From: an uncultured Pseudomonadota bacterium
GTDB taxonomy: Bacteria > Pseudomonadota > Alphaproteobacteria > Rs-D84
Direction of reading: 5' to 3'
Assembly: GCA_902790415.1 (NCBI GenBank)
Contig: CADARU010000011.1
Coordinates: 1-37,592 of the forward strand
Length of the DNA stretch: 37,592 bases
This document shows, in pieces, positions 31,528-37,592 of this stretch; position 1 is the first letter of the stretch; each line of letters begins with the position of its first letter. The notes below the pieces were generated by a model that did no database searches, was not told where the DNA came from, and saw only the letters and a program-made list of their open reading frames with translations. A program made the position numbers and the translations under genes.

Positions 31528-31917
31528 AATCTTTCGCCACTTGTCCAGTCATTTGTTCGGAAAAATAGCATATTGTTCTGTATTTCCAAATAGAAGTATA
31601 AAGAACAAGGAATCGTGTGTCCGTGGTTCTTTTAATTTACCGGGGTGTAGCAAATGTGTAGACAGAATGTAGCGAAAATGTAGACAGAGTGTAGCGAGAA
31701 CAAGGAATTGCGGTAACGATTTTCTGCAGGGTTGAAAAGGGTGTGTAGATGGGGTGTAGACCGCCTGGTGTAGACAGGGTGTAGCAGATTATTTATAACA
31801 AGACGGAGTTAGATATAATTTAAGGGTAAAATAGTATGAATTTTTGTCTGTAATTGTAGCGTATTTTAGCGCATTTTTTCAGATAGAGAGTAATGTGGAG
31901 GGAACCCTTTGGTGCCG
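31528..31917. other. Non-coding right end of segment 3
   Basis: About 390 bases with no gene supported. It contains the TGTAG repeat cluster, a further TGTAGC near 31855 and an att-like CGTGTGTCCGTGG near 31614. It ends at the orphan tRNA half. Confidence 0.65.
31646..31785 (+). repeat. TGTAGAC/TGTAGC direct-repeat cluster
   Basis: TGTAGAC begins at 31657, 31679, 31755 and 31769, TGTAGAT at 31744, and TGTAGC at 31646, 31668, 31690 and 31780. All nine are in one orientation with irregular 10-50 base spacing; two more TGTAGAC are at the left end (28661, 28672). Such clusters are usual where tyrosine recombinases bind attachment-site arms, but no recombinase gene is seen. Confidence 0.65.
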
Positions 31918-31955
31918 TTAACAGTCCGTTGTTCTACCGACTGAACTATGCCCGA
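31918..31955 (-). pseudogene. 5' half of tRNA-Asn (orphan, with promoter)
   Basis: Acceptor 5' strand, D arm and 5' anticodon arm through TTAACAG are identical to the intact tRNA-Asn, then sequence becomes unrelated. About 45 bases of upstream flank are also shared with the intact gene. It cannot form a tRNA but sits behind a promoter. Confidence 0.9.
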
Positions 31956-31967
31956 ATAACTGCGCCT

Positions 31968-31996
31968 ATAATAACTCTAAAATCCGCACAAGCCAA
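31968..31996 (-). promoter_or_regulatory. Promoter of the orphan tRNA-Asn 5' half
   Basis: On the minus strand TTGGCT (31996-31991) and TATTAT (31973-31968) are 17 bases apart. It is homologous to the intact tRNA promoter at 28558-28586, differing at one -35 base. It would transcribe the half tRNA and read into segment 3. Confidence 0.65.
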
Positions 31997-32078
31997 GGAG
32001 TTTTTTTGTTTTTATAATGAAGTGTTCCTTGTTGCAGGATTATTTGGCGGAAATTTTAACGCTTTTTTATGATAATAC

Positions 32079-32107
32079 TTGATTTTTCTAAGAAAACACA
32101 ATATAAT
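32079..32107 (+). promoter_or_regulatory. rpsA promoter
   Basis: TTGATT (32079-32084) and TATAAT (32102-32107) are 17 bases apart. It gives rpsA a leader of about 100 nt. Confidence 0.8.
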
Positions 32108-32114
32108 CGGTGTT

Positions 32115-32139
32115 GATTTCGCGGGCGGGCGCGAAAATC
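32115..32139 (+). promoter_or_regulatory. Hairpin at the 5' end of the rpsA leader
   Basis: GATTTCGCG (32115-32123) pairs with CGCGAAAATC (32130-32139) with one bulge, loop GGCGGG. rpsA has no clear Shine-Dalgarno sequence, and S1 is known to autoregulate its own mRNA in enterobacteria; a similar role here is inferred. Confidence 0.45.
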
Positions 32140-32212
32140 GGTCCGATTAACCCCGCAAGACCTCGTCTTTACTATGAATTATATGGCGATGGCAAACTTT
32201 GTATGAATTTAA

Positions 32213-33901
32213 ATGAAAGATTTATCCAAAGATTTATTTAACCCGATTGCCGGTGAAGATTTTGTCAAAATGTTTGATAAAAACTACGGCACCCAAGAAA
32301 CATTGCAAGGTTATGCAACCAAAGGAACCGTCAAAGATATTCGTGGCGATTTCGCAATGGTTGATGTTGGCCTGAAATCCGAAGGTCGCGTTCCATTAAA
32401 GGAATTTGGCGCATCTGTTCCATCTGTTGGTGATATTATTGACGTTTTTGTTGAACGTTATGAATCACGTGAAGGAACTGCGGTTCTGTCTTACACCAAG
32501 GCGCGTGCAGAAAAAGCATGGAAAGAATTGGAAAAGACCGTTGCCGAAGGCATTGACCCAGAAGGTACAATTATTGACGTTGTTCGCGGTGGTTATACTG
32601 TAGACATCAACGGCGTGTTCGCATTTATGCCTTCATCCCAGGTTGATCATAAACCGGTTCGTGATGCAAAATCTCTGATTGGTTTGAAAGATAAATTCCG
32701 CGTATTAAAAATGGATGCGTTGCGTACAAACGCGATCGTTTCGCGTCGTGCAATCCAATCTGACACAATCGCGGCGGCACAAAAAGAAGCATTGAAAAAC
32801 ATTTCTTTGGGTGCGGTTTTAGAAGGTACTGTTAAAAACATCACAGATTATGGTGTGTTTGTTGATTTGGGCGGTATTGACGGTTTATTGCACGTTACAG
32901 ATTTGTCTTGGAAACGTGTTAACCACCCACGCGAATTGGTTCATGTTGGTGAAAAGATTAAGGTCAAAGTTATTCAATTCGACCCAGAATCTCATCGTAT
33001 TTCATTGGGCGCAAAACAATTGGAAGAAGATCCATGGGATACCGCTTCTCGTGCATTCAATGTTGGTGATACAGTAACTGGCAAAGTTTCTTCTTTGACT
33101 GATTATGGTGCATTTATCGACTTGGGCAATAATATTGAAGGTTTGGTCCACATGTCTGAATTGTCTTGGACAAACAAAAATATTCACCCGTCCAAAGTGT
33201 TGCAGGTCGGTCAAGAAATCAACGTTGTTGTTTTGGGTATAGACCAAGATAAACGTCGCATTTCGTTGGGTTACAAACAATTACAACCAAACCCATGGAA
33301 ACAATTTGCCGAAACACACAATGTTGGCGATATCATCACTGGCCCAATCAAGAACACAACCGAATTTGGTTTGTTTGTTGCATTGACACCTGAATTAGAT
33401 GGTATGGTTCATATTTCCGATTTGTCTTGGAATAAATTGGACGAAGAAGAATTGAAAAAATTCGTTCGCGGCCAAGAAGTTACTGCAAAAATCTTGGACA
33501 TCAATCCGGAAAAAGAACGCGTCACATTGGGTATCAAACAATTAACCGAAGGCGCAGATAACAACGCGGCATCTATCAAGAAAGGTGCGGTTGTTTGTGG
33601 TACAGTGTCTGAAATTACACCAGACGAATTGATTTTGGCATTGCCAAACGATATCAAGGGTGTAATCCGTCGCACTGATTTGTCTCGTGAAAAATCAGAA
33701 CAAGACACATCTAAATTCAAAGTTGGTGATTCTGTTGAAGCATCAGTTGTGTCTGTCGATGGTAACACAGTCAAATTGTCTATCCGTGCGTTACAGGTAA
33801 CGTTGGAAAAGCAAGCGGTCAAAGAATACGCTAACGAAGCCAACAGTGGTTCCGTTTTGGGCGATATTTTGGGTGCCGCCATTGAAAACAGTAAGAAATA
33901 A
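32213..33901 (+). CDS. rpsA: 30S ribosomal protein S1 (bS1)
   Basis: This 562-residue protein has six S1 (OB-fold) domains at about 33-102, 118-183, 199-270, 286-357, 374-445 and 458-530. The central ones carry the usual 'TDYGVFVDLGGIDGLLHVTDLSW' type sequence. Domains 1-2 bind the ribosome and 3-6 bind mRNA. The length is normal for alphaproteobacteria. The ATG is preceded by AT-rich sequence without a good Shine-Dalgarno, as in other rpsA genes. It has its own promoter and leader hairpin and a strong terminator. The usual cmk neighbour is absent; the tRNA-Asn island zone ends 250 bases upstream. Confidence 0.97.
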   Translation: MKDLSKDLFNPIAGEDFVKMFDKNYGTQETLQGYATKGTVKDIRGDFAMVDVGLKSEGRVPLKEFGASVPSVGDIIDVFVERYESREGTAVLSYTKARAEKAWKELEKTVAEGIDPEGTIIDVVRGGYTVDINGVFAFMPSSQVDHKPVRDAKSLIGLKDKFRVLKMDALRTNAIVSRRAIQSDTIAAAQKEALKNISLGAVLEGTVKNITDYGVFVDLGGIDGLLHVTDLSWKRVNHPRELVHVGEKIKVKVIQFDPESHRISLGAKQLEEDPWDTASRAFNVGDTVTGKVSSLTDYGAFIDLGNNIEGLVHMSELSWTNKNIHPSKVLQVGQEINVVVLGIDQDKRRISLGYKQLQPNPWKQFAETHNVGDIITGPIKNTTEFGLFVALTPELDGMVHISDLSWNKLDEEELKKFVRGQEVTAKILDINPEKERVTLGIKQLTEGADNNAASIKKGAVVCGTVSEITPDELILALPNDIKGVIRRTDLSREKSEQDTSKFKVGDSVEASVVSVDGNTVKLSIRALQVTLEKQAVKEYANEANSGSVLGDILGAAIENSKK

Positions 33902-33929
33902 TTTTTGCGATTGTTTTCAAAACAAATAA

Positions 33930-33955
33930 AAATCCCCGCTTGCCTGCGGGGATTT
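33930..33955 (+). terminator. rpsA terminator
   Basis: AAATCCCCGC (33930-33939) pairs with GCGGGGATTT (33946-33955), loop TTGCCT, followed by a T-rich stretch. Confidence 0.85.
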
Positions 33956-33969
33956 GTTTATGCTACAAT
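33940..33969 (+). promoter_or_regulatory. Promoter of the adenylate-kinase gene, overlapping the rpsA terminator
   Basis: TTGCCT (33940-33945, the loop of the terminator) and TACAAT (33964-33969) are 18 bases apart. The start would fall about 20 bases before the kinase ATG. Confidence 0.5.
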
Positions 33970-33995
33970 CCTAGCACCAACAAAAAGGATGAAAA

Positions 33996-34571
33996 ATGAC
34001 ATATAAAATGATTGTTATGATGGGTGGTCAAGGCGTTGGCAAGGGAACACATGCGCGCCGTTTGATTGAACGCGATGGGTATCATTATATTGAAGCAGGG
34101 GCTATTTTACGTTCTTTGCCATCAGATTCTAAATTGGCGCAAATAATGGCACGTGGTGAACTGGTCCCAGATGCCGATTTGTTTGAATTGTTGGCGGAAA
34201 AATTTAATGTTAAGCATGATATTATTGTTGACGGTTTTCCACGCACAATTGGTCAGGCACAGTGGTTGGTGAAAAACTTTGCAAACAAATTTGATATGCG
34301 TGTACTTTATTTAAATGTCCCGGAAAATGTTATGCTGGAACGCATACAGAATCGTGTCCGCGAAGGTGGCGGTCGTGCCGATGATGCAGATAGCGCAATT
34401 GTTCGCCGCAGATTGGACAATTTTTGGAAAACAACGGTGCCTGCAATCGATTGGTTGCGCACTGCACCAGGTATAAAATTTTCTGATGTAGATGTTAGTG
34501 AATTTGATTTTGAAAAGAACTTTAATAAAGTCCTGGTTGCGTTAAATTCAAGAAATTCTCTTGCGCACTGA
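33996..34571 (+). CDS. adk: Adenylate kinase family protein
   Basis: Adenylate kinase converts AMP + ATP to 2 ADP in the cytoplasm. The 191-residue protein has P-loop GGQGVGKGT (10-18), AMP-binding region 'YIEAGAILRSL', signature DGFPRT (79-84), arginine-rich 'RIQNRVREGGGRADDADSAI' with a short LID, and RRRLDNF. The LID lacks zinc cysteines and is short, as in the 190-residue class. Thr in the usual 'G..LR' region is replaced, so another NMP kinase specificity is possible. AAAGGA precedes the ATG. Its end overlaps the convergent corA-like gene by 24 bases. Confidence 0.8.
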   Translation: MTYKMIVMMGGQGVGKGTHARRLIERDGYHYIEAGAILRSLPSDSKLAQIMARGELVPDADLFELLAEKFNVKHDIIVDGFPRTIGQAQWLVKNFANKFDMRVLYLNVPENVMLERIQNRVREGGGRADDADSAIVRRRLDNFWKTTVPAIDWLRTAPGIKFSDVDVSEFDFEKNFNKVLVALNSRNSLAH

Positions 34572-35432
34572 TACAAACAGCGCATATCCAACCAATAACG
34601 CCATAATCATAACAAAGATGATTGTGGCGGTTTCTTTTTCTTCGGCAAATGGTAACGTCATGTTCATACCATAATATCCCACAACCAGGGTAGGGGCCAT
34701 CAGTATAATGTTCCACATCGTCAAACGATTAATATACGTGTTAGAATCCATGTTAATGACACTTTCAAACGTTTCTTTGATGGACTTTAACATTTTTGTA
34801 TAACTGGTTACGACTTCGATACCTTGGGATAATTCAATGCGTGAATCTTCAACCAATTCCACACACTCGTCAGTTTTTGCAAATCCGCGAACTTTTTCCA
34901 GTTTATCTAACACCGACAGATTGCCCTTCAAACCGGTCATATACAAAGTGTAACTGTTTTCAACGTCTAATAATGCCAATAATTCTGTTTTGCGAATTTG
35001 TTGTTGCAGGTTTTTCTTGGACGCGACAACACGTTTGTTTAATTCTTTCAGGCAACGCAGATAAGATTCCGCAATATAATATATGATATTTAAAATAAAT
35101 TCTTCGCGTGAAGATTTTTCGTTTGCCTTGATTTTATCTAATAAATCACAGCGTTTGCGACATACGGTAATAACCCGGTTTGTGGAATAAATAATAGACA
35201 ATGGTTCGGTATGCCATTGGGTGTCTGTTTCGCGATTAACAATAGGAAAACGGACGATTATAACCTTGTAATCGTCTTCAACCTCTATACGCGGCTGTTC
35301 ATCAGGGTCCAAAATGTCAGATATAGTATCTTCGTCAATCTTGTAATCGTCTTGCAGTTTTTCGAAATCTTCGTGATCTGGGTTTCCGACATTTACCCAA
35401 GAGAATGTTTTTAATTTTTCTGTTACAAACAT
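34548..35432 (-). CDS. corA: CorA-family divalent cation transporter
   Basis: The 294-residue protein has a large cytoplasmic N-terminal part with the long helix bundle (about 110-235) and two C-terminal transmembrane helices (about 236-254 and 270-288). The selectivity motif YGMN (254-257) sits at the end of TM1, followed by the acidic periplasmic loop PFAEEKE. The C-terminus is basic (RKRIS). This is the pentameric Mg2+/Co2+ channel layout, a little shorter than E. coli CorA (316). AGGAG precedes the ATG. The 3' end overlaps adk on the other strand. Zn2+ or Ni2+ transport (ZntB-like) cannot be excluded, but ZntB has the same GxN. Confidence 0.85.
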   Translation of the reverse strand: MFVTEKLKTFSWVNVGNPDHEDFEKLQDDYKIDEDTISDILDPDEQPRIEVEDDYKVIIVRFPIVNRETDTQWHTEPLSIIYSTNRVITVCRKRCDLLDKIKANEKSSREEFILNIIYYIAESYLRCLKELNKRVVASKKNLQQQIRKTELLALLDVENSYTLYMTGLKGNLSVLDKLEKVRGFAKTDECVELVEDSRIELSQGIEVVTSYTKMLKSIKETFESVINMDSNTYINRLTMWNIILMAPTLVVGYYGMNMTLPFAEEKETATIIFVMIMALLVGYALFVSVRKRIS

Positions 35433-35595
35433 TGCATTCTCCTATTGTGTGTTACTCTTTATACCGATGCACCATTTTATTCCTAAAAAAGCAAAAATCA
35501 AATTGAAAAATTATATAACGTAAAAAAACATAGGAAAACAATGCTGTCGAAATATCAAAAAATTTTTGGTATTATTAGTTTCACAAGGCTAAGAT

Positions 35596-35733
35596 ATGAA
35601 AAAAAGATTCAAAGTTCCTGATTCTTATACAATTTCACAGATTTTGGTGCGCGTGGTAGTTATTGTTTTGTGCGCACTGTTTGTTATTTGGGCCGTGCGC
35701 TTTGTTCCACCTGTTATCCACCTGGTATTTTGA
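35596..35733 (+). CDS. 45-residue small membrane protein
   Basis: ATG at 35596 begins MKKRFKVPDSYTISQILVRV and continues VVIVLCALFVIWAVRFVPPV to IHLVF, one hydrophobic helix with a basic N-terminus (N-in). AAGG is 7 bases upstream. An intrinsic terminator (35760-35779) follows within 27 bases of the stop, which supports a real transcription unit. It is too short for standard gene calls. Function unknown. Confidence 0.6.
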   Translation: MKKRFKVPDSYTISQILVRVVVIVLCALFVIWAVRFVPPVIHLVF

Positions 35734-35759
35734 CGTTTTTTTTGAACACGATAAAAATA

Positions 35760-35779
35760 AAATCGGCAAAAGCCGATTT
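35760..35779 (+). terminator. Intrinsic terminator of the small membrane-protein gene
   Basis: AAATCGGC pairs with GCCGATTT around AAAA, followed by AATTTTCC; A-rich on the left, so possibly bidirectional. Confidence 0.65.
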
Positions 35780-35787
35780 AATTTTCC

Positions 35788-35850
35788 TGGCGGATGGTGA
35801 GGGATTATCTCGGCACTTTGTGCCTGCGTTGCAACCGTGACGATTTTGGT
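35788..35850 (-). pseudogene. Decayed tRNA-Ser copy (3' part)
   Basis: The first 19 bases (35788-35806) are identical to the CCA/acceptor/T-arm start of the intact tRNA-Ser at 35970. The remainder shows weaker similarity (GTTGC...CCGT...GATTTT). It cannot fold as a tRNA. Confidence 0.6.
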
Positions 35851-35939
35851 GCGTTAACACTTCCAAAATCTACTTGTTGTCGAACCCAGCAACTTCGTTG
35901 CAGAGCCTAATCCCAAATCGCCATTCCAACACCAATAAA

Positions 35940-35961
35940 AAATGTCCCAAGTGGGACATTT
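35940..35961 (-). terminator. tRNA-Ser terminator
   Basis: AAATGTCCC (35940-35948) pairs with GGGACATTT (35953-35961). On the minus strand it is followed by a T-run. Confidence 0.75.
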
Positions 35962-35969
35962 TCCATTGG

Positions 35970-36059
35970 TGGCGGATGGTGAGGGATTCGAACCCCCGGA
36001 CGAGTTGCCCCGTCAGCGGTTTTCAAGACCGTCGCATTCGACCGCTCTGCCAACCATCC
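35970..36059 (-). tRNA. tRNA-Ser (anticodon TGA)
   Basis: Ninety bases on the minus strand fold as a class II tRNA: acceptor GGATGGT/ACCATCC, anticodon loop CTTGAAA (anticodon TGA), long variable arm typical of serine, T arm with TTCGAAT, discriminator G and encoded CCA. Terminator directly downstream. Decayed partial copies lie on both sides (35788 and 36137). Confidence 0.95.
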
Positions 36060-36136
36060 GAAACTTTCATTCGTGCGACGCTCTTGCAAACCGGCGGTTT
36101 TGGTGTTGCGTATGATTTCATCATCCTCGCACCGCG

Positions 36137-36181
36137 CTTCGCAGTCAAGACGTCGCTTTTCGACTTGCGTTGCCAACCATC
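36137..36181 (-). pseudogene. Decayed tRNA-Ser copy (5' part)
   Basis: TTGCCAACCATCCG matches the 5' acceptor and D-arm start of the tRNA-Ser. TCAAGAC and GTCGC...TCGAC further in align with the anticodon arm and D arm of the intact gene, with small indels. Not functional. Confidence 0.6.
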
Positions 36182-36236
36182 CGAATTTACAAGGTGCATT
36201 TTACAGTGTTTTTTTCAAAAACGCAATGTTTTTTAT

Positions 36237-36265
36237 TTGACATTTGATAAAAATATCTATAGAAT
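36237..36265 (+). promoter_or_regulatory. tRNA-Ala / rpsU promoter
   Basis: TTGACA (36237-36242) and TAGAAT (36260-36265) are 17 bases apart, about 17 bases before the mature tRNA-Ala end. rpsU, 45 bases after the tRNA, may share this transcript. Confidence 0.8.
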
Positions 36266-36281
36266 ACGTCCACAGAGTTCT

Positions 36282-36358
36282 GGGGTTGTAGCTCAGTTGA
36301 TTAGAGCGCCTGATTTGCATTCAGGAGGTCGTGGGTTTGAGTCCCATCAGCTCCACCA
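36282..36358 (+). tRNA. tRNA-Ala (anticodon TGC)
   Basis: Seventy-seven bases with acceptor GGGGTTG/CAGCTCC (two G-U pairs), anticodon arm CCTGA-TTTGCAT-TCAGG (anticodon TGC), T arm with TTTGAGT, discriminator A and encoded CCA. It lies directly upstream of rpsU. Confidence 0.95.
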
Positions 36359-36402
36359 AGATAAGATACCAATAAAAAACGCTTAAAGGGGGTGAATAGA
36401 GT

Positions 36403-36609
36403 ATGGTTAAAGTTCTGGTTCGTGATAATAACGTTGAACAGGCATTGCGCGTTGCAAAACGTAAATCACAAAAAGAAGGCCTGTATCGTGAATCCAAAGA
36501 ACGTCAACGCTATGAAAAACCTACTACAAAGCGTAAACGTAAAAAAGAAGAAGCCGTTCGTAACGAAAAGAAACGTCAATCGAAACAAAGAATGGTCTTC
36601 GGATTCTAA
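36403..36609 (+). CDS. rpsU: 30S ribosomal protein S21 (bS21)
   Basis: The 68-residue, very basic protein begins [20 protein letters not shown], followed by the lysine/arginine-rich helix and C-terminus typical of bS21 ([20 protein letters not shown]). bS21 binds the 30S head near the anti-Shine-Dalgarno. AAAGGGGGTGAA is a strong ribosome-binding site. The gene sits between tRNA-Ala and a strong terminator. Confidence 0.95.
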   Translation: MVKVLVRDNNVEQALRVAKRKSQKEGLYRESKERQRYEKPTTKRKRKKEEAVRNEKKRQSKQRMVFGF

Positions 36610-36614
36610 GAATA

Positions 36615-36643
36615 TAAAAACCGTCCGCCCGGGCGGTTTTTTT
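36615..36643 (+). terminator. rpsU terminator
   Basis: AAAAACCG pairs with CGGTTTTTTT around a GC-rich palindromic centre (CCGCCCGGGCGG), then T-run. It reaches the stop codon of the convergent secreted-protein gene. Confidence 0.8.
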
Positions 36644-37574
36644 ATTCGTCTTTGCCGTAAATAAAAGAACCGGTACCAGAATTGCCATAAAATTTCTGTT
36701 CCACAATATCCCACATACCGTTTTCGGGAACAACAAAATCCCCAACTCTCATACACGCCGGCACCGGAACAAAATGACGCATTAAAACGTCATCTTCATA
36801 CAGTTTTGCTTCGTACATATATATGTAATTGTTGTATGGGACGTTTGCATATGTCGGATTGCTGTATCCAAACAATACAAGTGGTCTGGATGTTGTATCA
36901 GAAGAAGGCCGTGAAAGACTTGTTATTGTTTGGGTTCCAATACTAAATTTTCTGTTTTTTGCATCCAAGATATATGTTTGTTTTGTAAATTTTATATTTG
37001 CGGGGGTTGTATCTCTATACTTATATGTGCAACCACTGCTTTGAAATGCACACAACCATGGCTGCAATCTATGATTATATCCACGTGTTTTATTCCAATT
37101 TATGGAAAAAGTAAAACCACTAGATTTATCTGGTTTTGAATGCCCAAAAAACCAGGCGCCAGTCTCATTATAATCTTCGTCCCATCGCATAATCAATTCG
37201 GCACGGCTTTTTGGGGATGCGTAAAAATCAGTTAGTATGGCATTTGTTTTTGTGTTTTTAAGCCATAAATTCTCGTCTGCGTCAATCAGCCGGCCATTTT
37301 CATCGTATGTATAGTTTTCGGTATCGGTAAATGGTTCGCATAAGAAATATGTTTTATTATCGTGTTTTATATGTAACGTATCTGTTAATGGCGATATTGT
37401 TAGTGTTCCATACCAAACTTCATTACCAATACCAAATGCCAAGGACGGACTTGTGTATTTTGTCTGGGACAGGGCGAAAGATTTATTACCAATATGCAGG
37501 GTGTGCGCGTTTACAATGCCCGCAGTAAACGCGCACATAAGAAATATAAAAACACACAGAAAACGTATGTTCAT
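36642..37574 (-). CDS. Secreted lectin-like protein related to the insert of the large surface protein
   Basis: The 310-residue product starts MNIRFLCVFIFLMCAFTAGI with a signal peptide ending in VNA (TTG at 37583 is the alternative). The mature part is beta-rich with YTSPSLAFGIGNEVWYGTLT and 'NLWLKNTKTNAILTDFYASP'. The end, 'RHFVPVPACMRVGDFVVPENG' to 'FYGNSGTGSF', has the same plan as 'LDLIPARRESDGELGMYNRV' to 'GFYVNAG' in the insert at 7465-8151. Both are LamG/concanavalin-like endings common in surface proteins of gut bacteria. Its 3' end meets the rpsU terminator. Role unknown; exported, perhaps glycan- or host-binding. Confidence 0.65.
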   Translation of the reverse strand: MNIRFLCVFIFLMCAFTAGIVNAHTLHIGNKSFALSQTKYTSPSLAFGIGNEVWYGTLTISPLTDTLHIKHDNKTYFLCEPFTDTENYTYDENGRLIDADENLWLKNTKTNAILTDFYASPKSRAELIMRWDEDYNETGAWFFGHSKPDKSSGFTFSINWNKTRGYNHRLQPWLCAFQSSGCTYKYRDTTPANIKFTKQTYILDAKNRKFSIGTQTITSLSRPSSDTTSRPLVLFGYSNPTYANVPYNNYIYMYEAKLYEDDVLMRHFVPVPACMRVGDFVVPENGMWDIVEQKFYGNSGTGSFIYGKDE

Positions 37575-37592
37575 AGGAAACAATACACCCCC

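Noticed and set aside
31646-31785. CRISPR array
   Set aside because: The repeated units are only 6-7 bases with irregular short gaps; no spacers of constant length and no cas genes.
13755-31917. Integrase, transposase, relaxase or phage structural gene within the islands
   Set aside because: I looked at all convincing proteins on both strands and none shows a tyrosine or serine recombinase, DDE, HUH or virion signature.
33409-33882. 157-codon antisense frame in rpsA
   Set aside because: Shadow of a strongly conserved ribosomal gene.
35874-36386. 170-codon plus-strand open frame
   Set aside because: It runs across tRNA-Ser (antisense) and tRNA-Ala and the intergenic remnants.

Overview
The window reads as a piece of chromosome from an AT-rich, probably host-associated alphaproteobacterium of the uncultured gut type. 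The evidence is an rpsA with six S1 domains, an rpsU, a CorA, tRNA genes with encoded CCA, sigma70-like promoters (TTGACA/TATAAT with 17-base spacers), and a set of secreted proteins with Sec signal peptides and 'CPTGY' cysteine repeats. The lineage is an inference; I did no database comparison. All three stop codons are used normally.

Layout. (1) 1-5.1 kb: the end of an HTH regulator; an ABC-F ATPase gene with a strong promoter, a 4-residue leader ORF and mutually nested hairpins, broken by one in-frame TAA directly after its second LSGG; a P-loop kinase; an MFS exporter; a HAD-type nucleotidase; and a divergent MetK. (2) 5.1-13.3 kb: a surface/secretion block. It holds a 1229-residue secreted protein with six cysteine-rich repeats (one split by an inserted lectin-like domain), four small exported proteins on the opposite strand, an outer-membrane beta-barrel protein and two overlapping mini-genes. 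(3) 13.7-31.96 kb: an accretion zone at a tRNA-Asn gene. (4) 32-37.6 kb: core genes rpsA, adk-like, corA-like, tRNA-Ser, tRNA-Ala and rpsU, ending in another secreted protein.

The accretion zone is the main discovery. Four copies of parts of tRNA-Asn(GTT) share the anticodon-loop heptamer TTAACAG: a short copy at 13737, a complete 3' half at 21724, the intact gene at 28470-28545, and a complete 5' half with its promoter at 31918. They divide the zone into three segments of about 8.0, 6.75 and 3.4 kb. No segment encodes a recognisable integrase, yet two have same-orientation heptamer clusters near both ends (TGTATAA in the first, TGTAGAC/TGTAGC in the third), as arm-type integrase sites would look.

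Each segment carries what looks like a conflict or defence cargo. Segment 1 has an AAA+ ATPase coupled to a subtilisin-like protease, a membrane-anchored protein, and a convergent methylase/candidate-nuclease pair. Segment 2 has small membrane proteins, an ASCH-domain protein, two DNA methyltransferases with a TAATG overlap, and two abutting candidate PD-(D/E)XK nucleases. Segment 3 has a 2-TM protein coupled to a cytoplasmic trypsin-like protease, plus a 4-TM protein. Two different protease-based modules and two restriction-modification modules in tandem integrase-less islands at one tRNA gene make this the part most worth following up.
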